Shown piece by piece: positions 25,820 to 34,611 of a DNA stretch of 64,000 nt. The notes under the pieces are model-generated. The model was given only the letters and a program-made list of their open reading frames with translations. It was not told the DNA's origin and did no database searches. The position numbers and the translations under genes were made by a program. Source of the stretch: Komagataeibacter sp. FNDCR2 (GTDB lineage Bacteria; Pseudomonadota; Alphaproteobacteria; Acetobacterales; Acetobacteraceae); assembly GCF_021295395.1 (NCBI RefSeq), contig NZ_JAIWOU010000001.1, forward strand, positions 1,119,001 to 1,183,000, written 5' to 3'. The first letter of the stretch is position 1. Each line of letters begins with the position of its first letter.

Positions 25820-27544
25820 CTATCCATGCCACGCAATGAACATGAGCGCGCTCACACAGGCCACCATCACCGCCACCGGGGCGGAAACCGCATGCCCGCG
25901 CCATGCTTCCACCCCACACCGCACAAGGACGGACACGCCCCGCCGCCCGCGCCGCAACAGGCGCGCATAGCCCCGTACAAACCGCAGGCGAAGGGAAGCC
26001 GCCACCACCATATCAAGCACCATGCGTGGCGGATTTCCCGGCCCGACCTGTGTCAGCGGATCACCAAACACCATCCATGGCGGCACGGCAGGCGCGCCCT
26101 GCTGCCAACTGGTGACCTGGCGCGCGGGCCGGGGCCGCAGGACATGCCGCAACCCCGCCACCATTCCCCCCGCCCCAGCCACAAGCAGGCACAGCCGGGC
26201 GGGATGGAGGCTGGCCGCTCCATCGGGCGAAGCCAGCATGATGTTCCGGATCGCGGGCCAAAGCCCCCCCGCCATGCGCGGCCCGGTATTTTCCATAAGG
26301 CCCAGCCAGTATCCCGGCCAGATGGACACCAGCACGAAGGGCAGGCAGGCCAGCGCCACGCCCGCCATCTCACGCCCCTGCGGGTCACGCGCGCCCGCGC
26401 AGCGTGGCGTGCGTGGCCGCCCGCACAGCATGACGGCCACGACCCGCACAAGGGCCAGCATGCGGATCGCCCATCCCGCCCCCAGCGCCCCAAGGGCCAG
26501 CAGCAGCGGCAGGTCGCCCGCCAGTCCGCCCGCATGCGGCATGGCCGCCAGCAGGTGCGCCAGCATCCAGATAATGGAAAAACCCAGCAGCGGCGGCAGG
26601 CCGCTTTCCGCCAGCAGCCCGAGGGCGAAAACCCCGCACAGACGGGGCATGAGCATGCCAAGCCCCCCCAGGCGGCACAGCATGAGCGCGCCTGCCTCAC
26701 GCTCCATGACAGCCACGGCGCACGCCATGAACACCCAGACCAGCAACGACCCCGCGACCAGCATGAGCGTCCGGCTGGCGCATACGGCCATGGCGGGCAG
26801 GTCATCGGCCCGCGCCAGCACCATAAGCCCCGCAACCACCACCACCAGCGCCCCGGTACCTTCCATAAGCCCGCCCATGACCCTGCGGGCATCCATGGCG
26901 CACAGGGAACGCCACGAGGCCATTGCGTACAACACGCAGCCCGCCCCGATCAGGAGAGCACCCCAGCGGATGTCGATCCCCCGCCCATCCGCCAGCAGGT
27001 GCGTCCACAAGGCCATGCCCGCGATCAGCCCGGCAATATCACCCGTCCGGAACGGGCGCAGCCCGCGCGCGGCCACGCGCGGGGAAAGGGACAGCCCCAG
27101 CAGGCCGCGTGTCGCAACCCAGCACAGGCAGGGCAGCAGGTTCGCGCCCATGCCCGGGCTGGCGGGCGCGCCCGCCAGAAGCAGGAGGCCGATCATGTCG
27201 GATGCCTGCCGCGCGGGCCTGGCGTCCTCACGCGCCAGCAGCACCCACCCCGCCCCCATGCAGGACAGGACGCTCCCCCCCGTTACCGCAAGGGCCGCCC
27301 CGGCACAGGCCACGAGATCACGCCGGTCCGGAGCCGCAAGCCCCACCAGCCCCAGCGGCAGGAGCAGGGCCACACCCCCCGATGGTGCGAAAAAGTCCGG
27401 CCACCGCACCACGCCGCCCGGCAGGGTGCCCCCACACGACACGATCACCGCCAGAAGGCCGACAATCCCCCATCCCCCCCGGATACACACCACCTGCCGG
27501 GGCAGGCGGAGCGGAAGGGCGCAGGACAGCCCGACCAGCAGCAC
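25820..27544 (-). CDS. Membrane subunit, HyfB/NuoL-like antiporter-type protein
   Basis: This is the first gene of the hydrogenase-like operon, with about 574 residues and about 14 membrane segments. The family region is visible at REAGALMLCRLGGLGMLMPR, followed by LAESGLPPLLGF, matching the GGLGRRMP...ISGLPPLNGF stretch of HyfB/NuoL. Upstream, the usual lysine in the HALFK-type helix appears as arginine in ASRTLMLVAGS (my alignment by eye). The only standard start is GTG at 27544, without a Shine-Dalgarno sequence. The hydrophobic N-terminus continues in frame for eight more codons to an ATT that has AAGG at proper distance, so a rare ATT start is possible. Confidence 0.78.
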   Translation of the reverse strand: MLLVGLSCALPLRLPRQVVCIRGGWGIVGLLAVIVSCGGTLPGGVVRWPDFFAPSGGVALLLPLGLVGLAAPDRRDLVACAGAALAVTGGSVLSCMGAGWVLLAREDARPARQASDMIGLLLLAGAPASPGMGANLLPCLCWVATRGLLGLSLSPRVAARGLRPFRTGDIAGLIAGMALWTHLLADGRGIDIRWGALLIGAGCVLYAMASWRSLCAMDARRVMGGLMEGTGALVVVVAGLMVLARADDLPAMAVCASRTLMLVAGSLLVWVFMACAVAVMEREAGALMLCRLGGLGMLMPRLCGVFALGLLAESGLPPLLGFSIIWMLAHLLAAMPHAGGLAGDLPLLLALGALGAGWAIRMLALVRVVAVMLCGRPRTPRCAGARDPQGREMAGVALACLPFVLVSIWPGYWLGLMENTGPRMAGGLWPAIRNIMLASPDGAASLHPARLCLLVAGAGGMVAGLRHVLRPRPARQVTSWQQGAPAVPPWMVFGDPLTQVGPGNPPRMVLDMVVAASLRLRFVRGYARLLRRGRRGVSVLVRCGVEAWRGHAVSAPVAVMVACVSALMFIAWHG

Positions 27545-27606
27545 GGTAGCGACAAGGAGGACAGGAATGACGGTGGCCCTTCAATCGCCGGGGGAAACCG
27601 GACGGG

Positions 27607-28458
27607 TCAGATCATGGCCAGCGGCTCCTTGCGGCGCGGCGGCGCGATGGCTCCATCAATCTCCGCCAGATCATCACGCGTCAAGGTGATCTCCTGTGCC
27701 GCGAAGTTTTCGCGCTGATGTTTCGGGCTGCCCGCCTTGGGAATCGCCAGCACATCGGGTTGCCGCAGCACCCATGCAAGCGCCACCTGCGCCGGGGTGG
27801 CCGGGCCGAGCGATGTCGTATGCCGCTGCGCGACGCGCGCCAGAACCGGCGCGCGCAACAGCTCGCCCCCCTGCCCCAGCGGGGAATAGGCCATGCTCAC
27901 CACGCCCGCCGCGCGGTCATGGTCCAGCAGGTCGAACTCCACACCCCGGTAATCGAGACTGTACAGCACCTGGTTGGCGGCGCATGGCGTGGGCGAGCGG
28001 ATGCTTTCCACCGCGCGCATGCCGTCCGTATCGAAATTGGAAACGCCCCAGCTCCGGATCAGCCCGGCATCCACCAGATCCGCGAATCCGGCGATGGTTT
28101 CCTCCAGCGGGAAACTGCCTTCCCAATGCAGCAGGTACAGATCGAGCCAATCGGTGCCCAGCCGTTTCAGCGAGGCCTCGCATGCCCTGCGCACCCCGCT
28201 GTGAGACGCGTTGGAGGGCAGGACCTTGCTGACAAGGAACACGTCATCGCGCAGGTCCCTGATCGCCTCGCCCACCAGTTTCTCGGACCGGCCGGAGCCG
28301 TACATTTCCGCCGTGTCCACCACGCGGATACCGGCCTCGAGCCCCGCGCGGATGCTTGTGATCTCATCAGCGCGGCGGCTGTCGTCATCCCCCATGTTCC
28401 ATGTGCCCATGCCCAGGGCGGGCACCTGTGTACCATTGGGGAAAATAACCGTCTTCAT
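27607..28458 (-). CDS. Aldo/keto reductase
   Basis: This is a 283-residue NADPH-dependent oxidoreductase of the AKR superfamily (TIM barrel). The catalytic tetrad is visible: aspartate and tyrosine in VVDTAEMYGSG, lysine in FLVSKVLPS and histidine in YLLHWEG. Later motifs are WGVSNFDTDGM and IPKAGSPKH, the latter for cofactor binding. The ATG at 28458 has AAAGGCAGG at good spacing; a TTG six bases earlier is too close to it. The substrate is unknown. The hydrogenase-like operon begins 62 bases downstream on the same strand, so read-through transcription from here is possible. Confidence 0.92.
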   Translation of the reverse strand: MKTVIFPNGTQVPALGMGTWNMGDDDSRRADEITSIRAGLEAGIRVVDTAEMYGSGRSEKLVGEAIRDLRDDVFLVSKVLPSNASHSGVRRACEASLKRLGTDWLDLYLLHWEGSFPLEETIAGFADLVDAGLIRSWGVSNFDTDGMRAVESIRSPTPCAANQVLYSLDYRGVEFDLLDHDRAAGVVSMAYSPLGQGGELLRAPVLARVAQRHTTSLGPATPAQVALAWVLRQPDVLAIPKAGSPKHQRENFAAQEITLTRDDLAEIDGAIAPPRRKEPLAMI

Positions 28459-28516
28459 CAGCAAACCTGCCTTTCGTCCATGCCGCGCGGCCTGTGGCCG
28501 GCCCGCGCGGGGGTGA

Positions 28517-28963
28517 CTATTTCCGACGCGCCCACCCCTTGGGCTGCTGCTGCCAGTAGCTCAGCTCATGCCCGCCCTCACGCCCCGCCAGCCAGCGGCG
28601 GCGCGCGGCGGCGACGGCGGCCTCATCATGGCCATCGAACAGGTCGAACACCCGCGTGAACGCCGCAAGGTCCGCGGCCTCCACCCCATCGAGCAGGAAG
28701 AGGAACAGCGCCCCGTTGGGCACATCCGCGCCCGCGGTCAGCCAGATGGGCTGCCATGGCCCGTGCCCCATGGCCTGCGTGCCGTGGGGCAGCCATAGCG
28801 GGTCGGTGGCGCGCCATAGCCCGTCATCAAGTTCCTGAACCCGCTCGGCCGTCGCGCAGCGCACGACCGCGCGCTGGCCCGCCGCCAGGGTGCGGCCCAG
28901 CAGCGCGGGCAGGACTTCCAGCGCCGGGGAACGCGTCAGGTGATAGAAGCCGATCTGCGCCAT
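28517..28963 (-). CDS. holC: DNA polymerase III subunit chi
   Basis: HolC links the clamp loader to single-strand binding protein during replication. The 148-residue protein starts with the characteristic MAQIGFYHL. It contains LLGRTLAAGQRAVVR, WLPHGT and a C-terminal YWQQQPKGWARRK typical of alphaproteobacterial chi subunits. The ATG at 28963 is favoured over a GTG ten codons earlier because family proteins begin at this position. It lies 42 bases after pepA, a common pairing. Confidence 0.93.
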   Translation of the reverse strand: MAQIGFYHLTRSPALEVLPALLGRTLAAGQRAVVRCATAERVQELDDGLWRATDPLWLPHGTQAMGHGPWQPIWLTAGADVPNGALFLFLLDGVEAADLAAFTRVFDLFDGHDEAAVAAARRRWLAGREGGHELSYWQQQPKGWARRK

Positions 28964-29005
28964 GGAGTTCCCTGTTCTGTCCTGACCTGCCACGCGGGGC
29001 AGGTA

Positions 29006-30475
29006 TCACCCCTCGTAATACGTGCCGACCATGCGGTCGAGCAGCCGCACGCCAAAGCCCGTCGCCCCCTTGGGTGCGTGCGATGTCGCCTTGGTGGTGA
29101 ACGCCACCCCCGCGATGTCCAGATGCGCCCATGGCACCTCGTTCACGAAGCATTCAAGGAACTTCGCCGCCGTGATCGACCCGCCGGGACGCCCGCCGAT
29201 GTTCTTGAGATCTGCAATATCGGAGCGCAGGCGTTCAAGGTAGGCGGCGTCCAGCGGCATGCGCCACAGCTTCTCCCCCGTCGCCTCGCCCGTGCCGGAC
29301 AGGTTGGCGGCCAGTTCATCACTGTTCGAGAACAGGCCCGCGCGCTCATGGCCAAGGCCGACCACGATCGCCCCCGTCAGCGTGGCGAGATCGACCATGA
29401 GACGCGGGCTGAAACGGTCCTGCGTGTACCACAGCACATCCGCCAGCACGAGCCGGCCTTCCGCATCGGTATTGAGCACTTCCACCGTCTGGCCCGCGGC
29501 GGTGCGCACCACATCGCCCGGGCGCTGGGCATTGCCGGACAGCATGTTCTCCACCAGCCCCACCACGCCCACGGCGTTGACCTTCGCCTTGCGTCCGGCC
29601 AGCGCCGCCATGGTGCCGACCACGGCGGCCGCACCCGCCATGTCGGTCTTCATTTCCTCCATGCCGGCTGCGGGCTTAATCGAGATGCCGCCCGAATCAA
29701 ACGTCACGCCCTTGCCCACGAACGCGACCGGGGCGTCCCCTTCCGCGCCGCCATTCCAGCGCATGATGACCGTGCGCGGCGGGGCGTCGCTGCCCTGCGC
29801 CACGCCCAGCAGCGCGCCGAAACCCAGTTCCTCCATGGCGGCGCGGTCCAGCACCTCGACCGTCACACCCAGATCGCGCAGGGCGAGGATACGCTGCTCG
29901 AATTCGGGCGGGCGGAGTTTGTTGGCCGGTTCGGACACCAGATCGCGGCACAGGTAGATACCCCGCGCCACCGCGCCCAGCGGCGTCCATGCCGCCCGCG
30001 CCGCCGCCGGATCGGTGGTGGCGACGCCCAGCGCCGTGAGTCGCTCCGGCTCCCCCTTGCGCGGCTCGGTGCGATACGAATCGAAGCGGTACGCCCCCAG
30101 CACCGCCCCCAGCGCCACATGGGCGGCCAGTTCCGGCGCAAGGGCGTCGGCCACGATCACACCCGTGGTCCCCCCGGCGGCCAGCGCGCGCGCCGCCGCC
30201 ACGCCCGCCTTTTCAGCCACGGTGGCGTCAAGCGCCTGCGCATCGCCCAGCCCCACCAGGACCACGCGGTCATACCCCGCGCCCGGCGCCAGGACGACGC
30301 AGGTCTTCGACGCCTCGAAATCGAATCTGGCGGCCTTCGCCGCACGCTCCAGCGCCCCGTCCAGCGTGGTGTTCACGGTGGCGAACAGGCCGGCGGGGGA
30401 TGTGCCGGATGTGGCAAGAATGGCGATCGCGCCGCCGTGGGGCGCAGTGGCGTCGGAAAAGGCGATGTCGAGCAT
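29006..30475 (-). CDS. pepA: Leucyl aminopeptidase
   Basis: PepA is a hexameric cytoplasmic metallopeptidase (family M17) that removes N-terminal residues from peptides. In some bacteria it also binds DNA. The 489-residue protein contains the metal-site motifs GKGVTFDSGGISIKP and KTDMAGAAAV, and the signature NTDAEGRLVLADVL. The ATG at 30475 is used; a GTG three codons upstream is an alternative. It forms a unit with holC downstream. The gene is divergent from cysQ across 150 bases that must carry both promoters; no clear consensus elements stand out there. Confidence 0.95.
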   Translation of the reverse strand: MLDIAFSDATAPHGGAIAILATSGTSPAGLFATVNTTLDGALERAAKAARFDFEASKTCVVLAPGAGYDRVVLVGLGDAQALDATVAEKAGVAAARALAAGGTTGVIVADALAPELAAHVALGAVLGAYRFDSYRTEPRKGEPERLTALGVATTDPAAARAAWTPLGAVARGIYLCRDLVSEPANKLRPPEFEQRILALRDLGVTVEVLDRAAMEELGFGALLGVAQGSDAPPRTVIMRWNGGAEGDAPVAFVGKGVTFDSGGISIKPAAGMEEMKTDMAGAAAVVGTMAALAGRKAKVNAVGVVGLVENMLSGNAQRPGDVVRTAAGQTVEVLNTDAEGRLVLADVLWYTQDRFSPRLMVDLATLTGAIVVGLGHERAGLFSNSDELAANLSGTGEATGEKLWRMPLDAAYLERLRSDIADLKNIGGRPGGSITAAKFLECFVNEVPWAHLDIAGVAFTTKATSHAPKGATGFGVRLLDRMVGTYYEG

Positions 30476-30627
30476 ATGGATCACGGGGCTCCGCTACGAA
30501 GGTTTTGGACGGACAGGATAAATTCCCTTGCCAGCCAGGCATGGCCATGACCGGAATATCCGTATCCGGAGCCATCATGACCGATAAGGGCATGACGGCG
30601 CGGCATGAGTAAGCTAATGCGAACAGC

Positions 30628-31413
30628 ATGAATACACCATCCATACCCGTATATGAGGACGGATTCCTTCTGGATCTGGCCCTGCGCCTGGCCGATGAGG
30701 CCGCCGAGCTGATCCGCGCCATCCGCGCACGCGGGTTCGAGACCCGGATCAAGACCGACAGTTCCCCCGTGACGGAAGCCGACCACGCGGCGGAGGTTCA
30801 TATCCTCAAGGGCCTGCGCGCCCACGCCCCGGCCATACCCGTGGTGGCGGAGGAGGAAATGGCCGCCGGCATCCACATTGATACGGGTAGCGAGTTCTGG
30901 CTGGTGGACCCGCTGGATGGCACACGCGAATTCGCCGCCGGGCGCGATGATTTTACCGTCAATATCGGCCTGGTGCGCCATGGCCGCCCGGTTCTGGGCG
31001 CGGTGGCGCTGCCCGCCTACCACCAGCTTTACGGCGCGGGCGCGGGGCGCGGGGCGGTACGCATCGACGCCAGCGGCGAACAGGCCATCCATGTCCGCCG
31101 CCCCCCGGCGGAAGGGCTGACGGTACTGGCCTCGCGCCATCATGCCGATGACGCGCGCCTGCGGGACTTCCTGGGTGGGCACGCGATCGCGCATCTGGGC
31201 AATATCGGCTCGGCCGCCAAGTTCATTCGCGTGGCCGAGGGCGTGGCCGACCTCTACCCCCGCCTTGGCCCCACCATGGAATGGGACACCGCCGCCCCGC
31301 AGGCGATCGTGGAAGCCGCCGGTGGCAGCATTACCACCATGGATGGCGCGCCGCTGGGCTATGGCAAGCCGGGCTGGCGCAACCCGCATTTCCTGTGTCG
31401 CGGCGCGACATAA
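30628..31413 (+). CDS. cysQ: 3'(2'),5'-bisphosphate nucleotidase CysQ
   Basis: CysQ dephosphorylates 3'-phosphoadenosine 5'-phosphate to AMP, recycling a by-product of sulfate assimilation. The 261-residue protein belongs to the inositol monophosphatase superfamily: PVVAEEEMA, the metal-binding WLVDPLDGTREFAAG, and the C-terminal EWDTAAPQAIVEAAGG. It is followed after 12 bases by the tsaC/Sua5-type gene, and the two are probably co-transcribed. Confidence 0.93.
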   Translation: MNTPSIPVYEDGFLLDLALRLADEAAELIRAIRARGFETRIKTDSSPVTEADHAAEVHILKGLRAHAPAIPVVAEEEMAAGIHIDTGSEFWLVDPLDGTREFAAGRDDFTVNIGLVRHGRPVLGAVALPAYHQLYGAGAGRGAVRIDASGEQAIHVRRPPAEGLTVLASRHHADDARLRDFLGGHAIAHLGNIGSAAKFIRVAEGVADLYPRLGPTMEWDTAAPQAIVEAAGGSITTMDGAPLGYGKPGWRNPHFLCRGAT

Positions 31414-31425
31414 CCGCCCGGTCCC

Positions 31426-32400
31426 ATGAACACACAACTGCTGCACGACGACCCGCAGGGTATCGAGACCGCCGCCGCCATCCTGCGCGCGGGCGGCCTC
31501 GTCGCGTTCGGGACGGAAACGGTGTACGGGCTGGGGGCGGATGCAGGCAATGACCGGGCGGTCAGCGCGATCTACACCGCCAAGGGCCGGCCGGGCATCA
31601 ACCCGCTGATCAGCCATTTCGCCAGCGCGGATGCCGCCTTTACGCAGGTGGTGGCCACCCCGCTGGCCCACGCGCTGGCCGAACGGTTCTGGCCCGGCCC
31701 GCTCACACTTGTCCTGCCGCGCGCGCCTGCGTGCACCATTTCCCCCATCGCCACGGCGGGGCTGGCCACCGCGGCGGTGCGCGTGCCCGCAGGGCGCACC
31801 ATCCATGCCCTGCTCGCGGCCTGCGGCTTTCCGGTGGTTGCCCCTTCGGCCAATCCATCGGGGGGGGTCAGCCCGTCGGACGCGGGGCATGTGCTGGCGG
31901 GGCTGGACGGGCGCATTGACGCCGTGCTGGATTGCGGGCCGTGCACTGTCGGAGTGGAAAGCACCATACTGGATCTGGGCGGCGCGCGCCCGGTGCTGCT
32001 GCGCCCCGGCGGCATCACGCTTGAAATGCTTGAAGATGCCTGCGGCATGCCGATCACCGCCATGGCGGGCAGCGATGATGCCCGCCCCAGCGCGCCGGGG
32101 CAGCTTTCCTCGCACTACGCGCCGGGGCTGCCGGTCCGGCTGGATGCGCAGACGGTCGCCGCCGATGAGGCGCTGCTGGCCTTCGGCCCCGAACTGGCGG
32201 GCAGCGGGCTGGTGTGGAACCTGAGCCCGCGCGGCGATTTGCACGAAGCGGCGGCGCGCCTCTTCGCGGGGCTGCGGTTTCTTGATATGGAGGGACACCG
32301 CCGGGGGCTGGTCAGGATCGCAGTACAGCATGTGCCCGGGCACGGGCTGGGCCGCGCGATCCGTGACCGGCTGATCCGCGCCGCCAGTCCGCGTTCCTAA
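31426..32400 (+). CDS. tsaC: L-threonylcarbamoyladenylate synthase (Sua5 type)
   Basis: This enzyme makes threonylcarbamoyl-AMP from threonine, bicarbonate and ATP for the t6A37 modification of tRNAs that read ANN codons. The YrdC/TsaC domain occupies about residues 10-195 (FGTETVYGLGADA, YTAKGRP, FWPGPLTLVLPR, PSANPSGGVSPSDAGHV). A further Sua5-specific domain follows SSHYAPGLPV to the C-terminus. At 324 residues it is the long Sua5 form rather than the short TsaC form. It lies downstream of cysQ. Confidence 0.94.
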   Translation: MNTQLLHDDPQGIETAAAILRAGGLVAFGTETVYGLGADAGNDRAVSAIYTAKGRPGINPLISHFASADAAFTQVVATPLAHALAERFWPGPLTLVLPRAPACTISPIATAGLATAAVRVPAGRTIHALLAACGFPVVAPSANPSGGVSPSDAGHVLAGLDGRIDAVLDCGPCTVGVESTILDLGGARPVLLRPGGITLEMLEDACGMPITAMAGSDDARPSAPGQLSSHYAPGLPVRLDAQTVAADEALLAFGPELAGSGLVWNLSPRGDLHEAAARLFAGLRFLDMEGHRRGLVRIAVQHVPGHGLGRAIRDRLIRAASPRS

Positions 32401-32436
32401 TGGTTATAACCGCATGATCCGACCCCGGTGCCATAC

Positions 32437-33063
32437 ATGAGCAACACAATCGATCCCAAGGAACTGAAAATCCTGTCGGATATCCTTGCACTTGTGCTGG
32501 AGGACCATGCGGGCCAGTCGGAAAACGCGCTGGCGGCCATTCGCGCGCGGGCCAGGAAAAACCAGGTCACGGGCGGGGCGCTGAAAAACCTGTTCTCCGC
32601 CATAGCCCCCAACCCGCCGCCCAAGGCGGCACCCAAGCCACGCGCGCCGCGCACCACCCGGACCAGCACGGCGGCGGCCAAGGAAATACAGGACTCGCAC
32701 GCCCGCATTTCCATGCTGACGGACAGCATCCGCAAGCTCGACCTGGAACTGCGCGACAGCCGCGCCCATAACGCGGCCCTGCGTTCGGAACTGTACCAGA
32801 CGCAGCAGGCCCGCGCCGAAACGCAGGTCGCGCTGTCCATCGTGCAGAAACAGACCCGCCAGCCCACACGCCGTTCGGGCCTGCTGGTGGCGATCGCGCT
32901 GGGGCTGCTGACCGGCGTCGCCCTGACCGAAGCATGGCACACGCTTGTATCGAGCAGCCCGGCGCAGGCCAGCGCCGCCTACCCGCCAGTGCACCATGGC
33001 GGGCAGGCGTGGCTCCTGCCCCCGCCCCATTCCCCCCATCATTCCGGAAATATGCTGTCATGA
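32437..33063 (+). CDS. Uncharacterised coiled-coil protein with one C-terminal membrane segment
   Basis: I do not recognise this family. From the ATG at 32437 it has 208 residues (a GTG at 32428 would add three). An N-terminal helical segment (ELKILSDILALVLEDHAG) is followed by a Pro/Ala/Lys-rich linker at about 60-82, a coiled coil at about 84-140, one membrane segment at about 150-170, and a short His/Pro-rich tail. It overlaps the downstream oxidoreductase through ATGA, so they are co-translated. Topology suggests an anchored cytoplasmic coiled coil. No function can be assigned. Confidence 0.75.
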   Translation: MSNTIDPKELKILSDILALVLEDHAGQSENALAAIRARARKNQVTGGALKNLFSAIAPNPPPKAAPKPRAPRTTRTSTAAAKEIQDSHARISMLTDSIRKLDLELRDSRAHNAALRSELYQTQQARAETQVALSIVQKQTRQPTRRSGLLVAIALGLLTGVALTEAWHTLVSSSPAQASAAYPPVHHGGQAWLLPPPHSPHHSGNMLS

Positions 33064-34517
33064 CCGCATCCCCCTCACCCACACTGGCACGGCATGACCT
33101 GATCGCCCGCTTTACGGACATAGTGGGGCCGACCGGCATCCTGACCGAAGCAGTGGATACGGCCCCCTTCTGCACCGACTGGCGCGACCTGTACCATGGC
33201 CGCGTGCTGGCCGTGCTGCGCCCCGCCGATACCGAGGCGCTGGCCCGGATCGTGCGCCTGTGCGTGGAACACGACGTGCCCATGGTGCCGCAGGGCGGCA
33301 ATACCAGCATGGTGGGAGGGGCGACACCCGACGGCAGCGGGCGCGAGGTTGTCATCTGCCTGTCGCGCATGAACCGTATCCGCAACATCGACCCCCATGA
33401 CCTGACCATGGAGGTGGAAGCCGGCGTTACGCTGAAGGCGGCGCAGGAAGCCGCGTGGGAGGCAGGATTCATGCTGCCGCTGTCCATCTCGTCCGAAGGG
33501 TCGGCGCAGATCGGGGGCGTGCTGGCCACCAATGCGGGGGGCAACAACACGCTGCGCTACGGCAATGCGCGGGAACTGGTTCTCGGCCTTGAGGCGGTCA
33601 TGCCCGATGGCGGCGTGTTCCACGGGCTGCGCCGCCTGCGCAAGGACAATACCGGCTACGCGCTGCGGCAGTTGCTGGTGGGTTCGGAGGGGACGCTCGG
33701 CTTCATCACCACCGCGATCATGCAGCTCTACCCCCAGCCGCGCGAAATCGTGGCCACCCTGTGCGCGGTGGAGGACGCCAGCGCGGCGCTGAAGCTGCTG
33801 GGCCTGCTGCGCGGGCGCGACCCCGCGCTGGTGCAGGCGTTCGAGTTCATGTCCGGCACGGGCATGGATCTGGTGACCAGCCTCATTCCCGCAGCCCCCC
33901 TGCCGCTGGAGGAACGCGCCCCCGCCTACGTGCTGGTCGAGCTGGCCACGCCGCGCCCGGATGCGGAACTGCGCGAATACGCGGAGGACCTGCTGGGCAC
34001 CGCGCTGGAGGACGGACTCATCACCGACGCCGTCATCGCCGAAAGCGAGGGCCAGCGCGCGGGGCTGTGGAAACTGCGCGAGGAACATGCCGAAGCCCAG
34101 CGCCGCGCGGGCGCGAGCGTGAAGAACGACGTGTCCGTGCCCGTCAGCCACGTGCCCGAACTGATCACGCGCGCGACGGCCGCGTGCGAGGCGCTGATAC
34201 CGGGCATCCGCCCCGCGCCGTTCGGCCATATGGGCGATGGCAACATCCACTTCAACCTCGTACAGCCCGAAGGCATGGCGCCGGAGGCCTTTCTGGCCCG
34301 CAGCCATGACATCATGGACACCGTGGCCGCGATCGTGAAGGAACTGGATGGCTCCTTCTCCGCCGAGCACGGGGTGGGCCAGCTCAAGCCCTACATGATG
34401 CCCGCATGGCGCGGCGGCGCGGAACTGGCCGCCATGCGCCACATCAAGGCCGCGCTTGACCCGCGCAACCTCATGAACCCCGGCAAGGTCCTGCCCCCCG
34501 CCACACAGGACGCATGA
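33060..34517 (+). CDS. FAD-linked D-2-hydroxyacid dehydrogenase (GlcD/D-lactate/D-2-hydroxyglutarate type)
   Basis: This is a 485-residue flavoprotein of the GlcD superfamily. The FAD-binding domain covers about residues 38-215 (VPQGGNTSMVGGA, EVEAGVTLKAAQ, GGVLATNAGGNNTLRYGN, GSEGTLGFIT). The C-terminal oxidase domain contains FGHMGDGNIHFNL, FSAEHGVGQLK and the ending NPGKVLP. It would oxidise a D-2-hydroxyacid such as D-2-hydroxyglutarate or D-lactate and pass electrons to a carrier. D-lactate from glyoxalase II is one possible substrate in this cell, but sequence alone does not settle it. The ATG at 33060 overlaps the previous stop. Confidence 0.88.
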   Translation: MTASPSPTLARHDLIARFTDIVGPTGILTEAVDTAPFCTDWRDLYHGRVLAVLRPADTEALARIVRLCVEHDVPMVPQGGNTSMVGGATPDGSGREVVICLSRMNRIRNIDPHDLTMEVEAGVTLKAAQEAAWEAGFMLPLSISSEGSAQIGGVLATNAGGNNTLRYGNARELVLGLEAVMPDGGVFHGLRRLRKDNTGYALRQLLVGSEGTLGFITTAIMQLYPQPREIVATLCAVEDASAALKLLGLLRGRDPALVQAFEFMSGTGMDLVTSLIPAAPLPLEERAPAYVLVELATPRPDAELREYAEDLLGTALEDGLITDAVIAESEGQRAGLWKLREEHAEAQRRAGASVKNDVSVPVSHVPELITRATAACEALIPGIRPAPFGHMGDGNIHFNLVQPEGMAPEAFLARSHDIMDTVAAIVKELDGSFSAEHGVGQLKPYMMPAWRGGAELAAMRHIKAALDPRNLMNPGKVLPPATQDA

Positions 34518-34611
34518 CGCCACGGGCCGTGGCATGTAACGGACTGTTTGCACACCCATGCGCGGGGGGATCACCCCTTTTGCCCCGGCGGGAACGGGGC
34601 TAGACAGGGGC

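Noticed and set aside
21332-27544. A functional [NiFe]-hydrogenase 4 or formate hydrogenlyase
   Set aside because: The gene order looks like hyf, but the large subunit lacks all four metal cysteines, and no hyp maturation, ferredoxin-like or formate dehydrogenase genes are visible in the window.
25310-27718. 802-codon plus-strand open frame opposite the membrane subunit genes
   Set aside because: The product is a His/Arg/Pro/Gln-rich sequence typical of antisense of hydrophobic GC-rich genes. The opposite strand reads as membrane proteins in a coherent operon.
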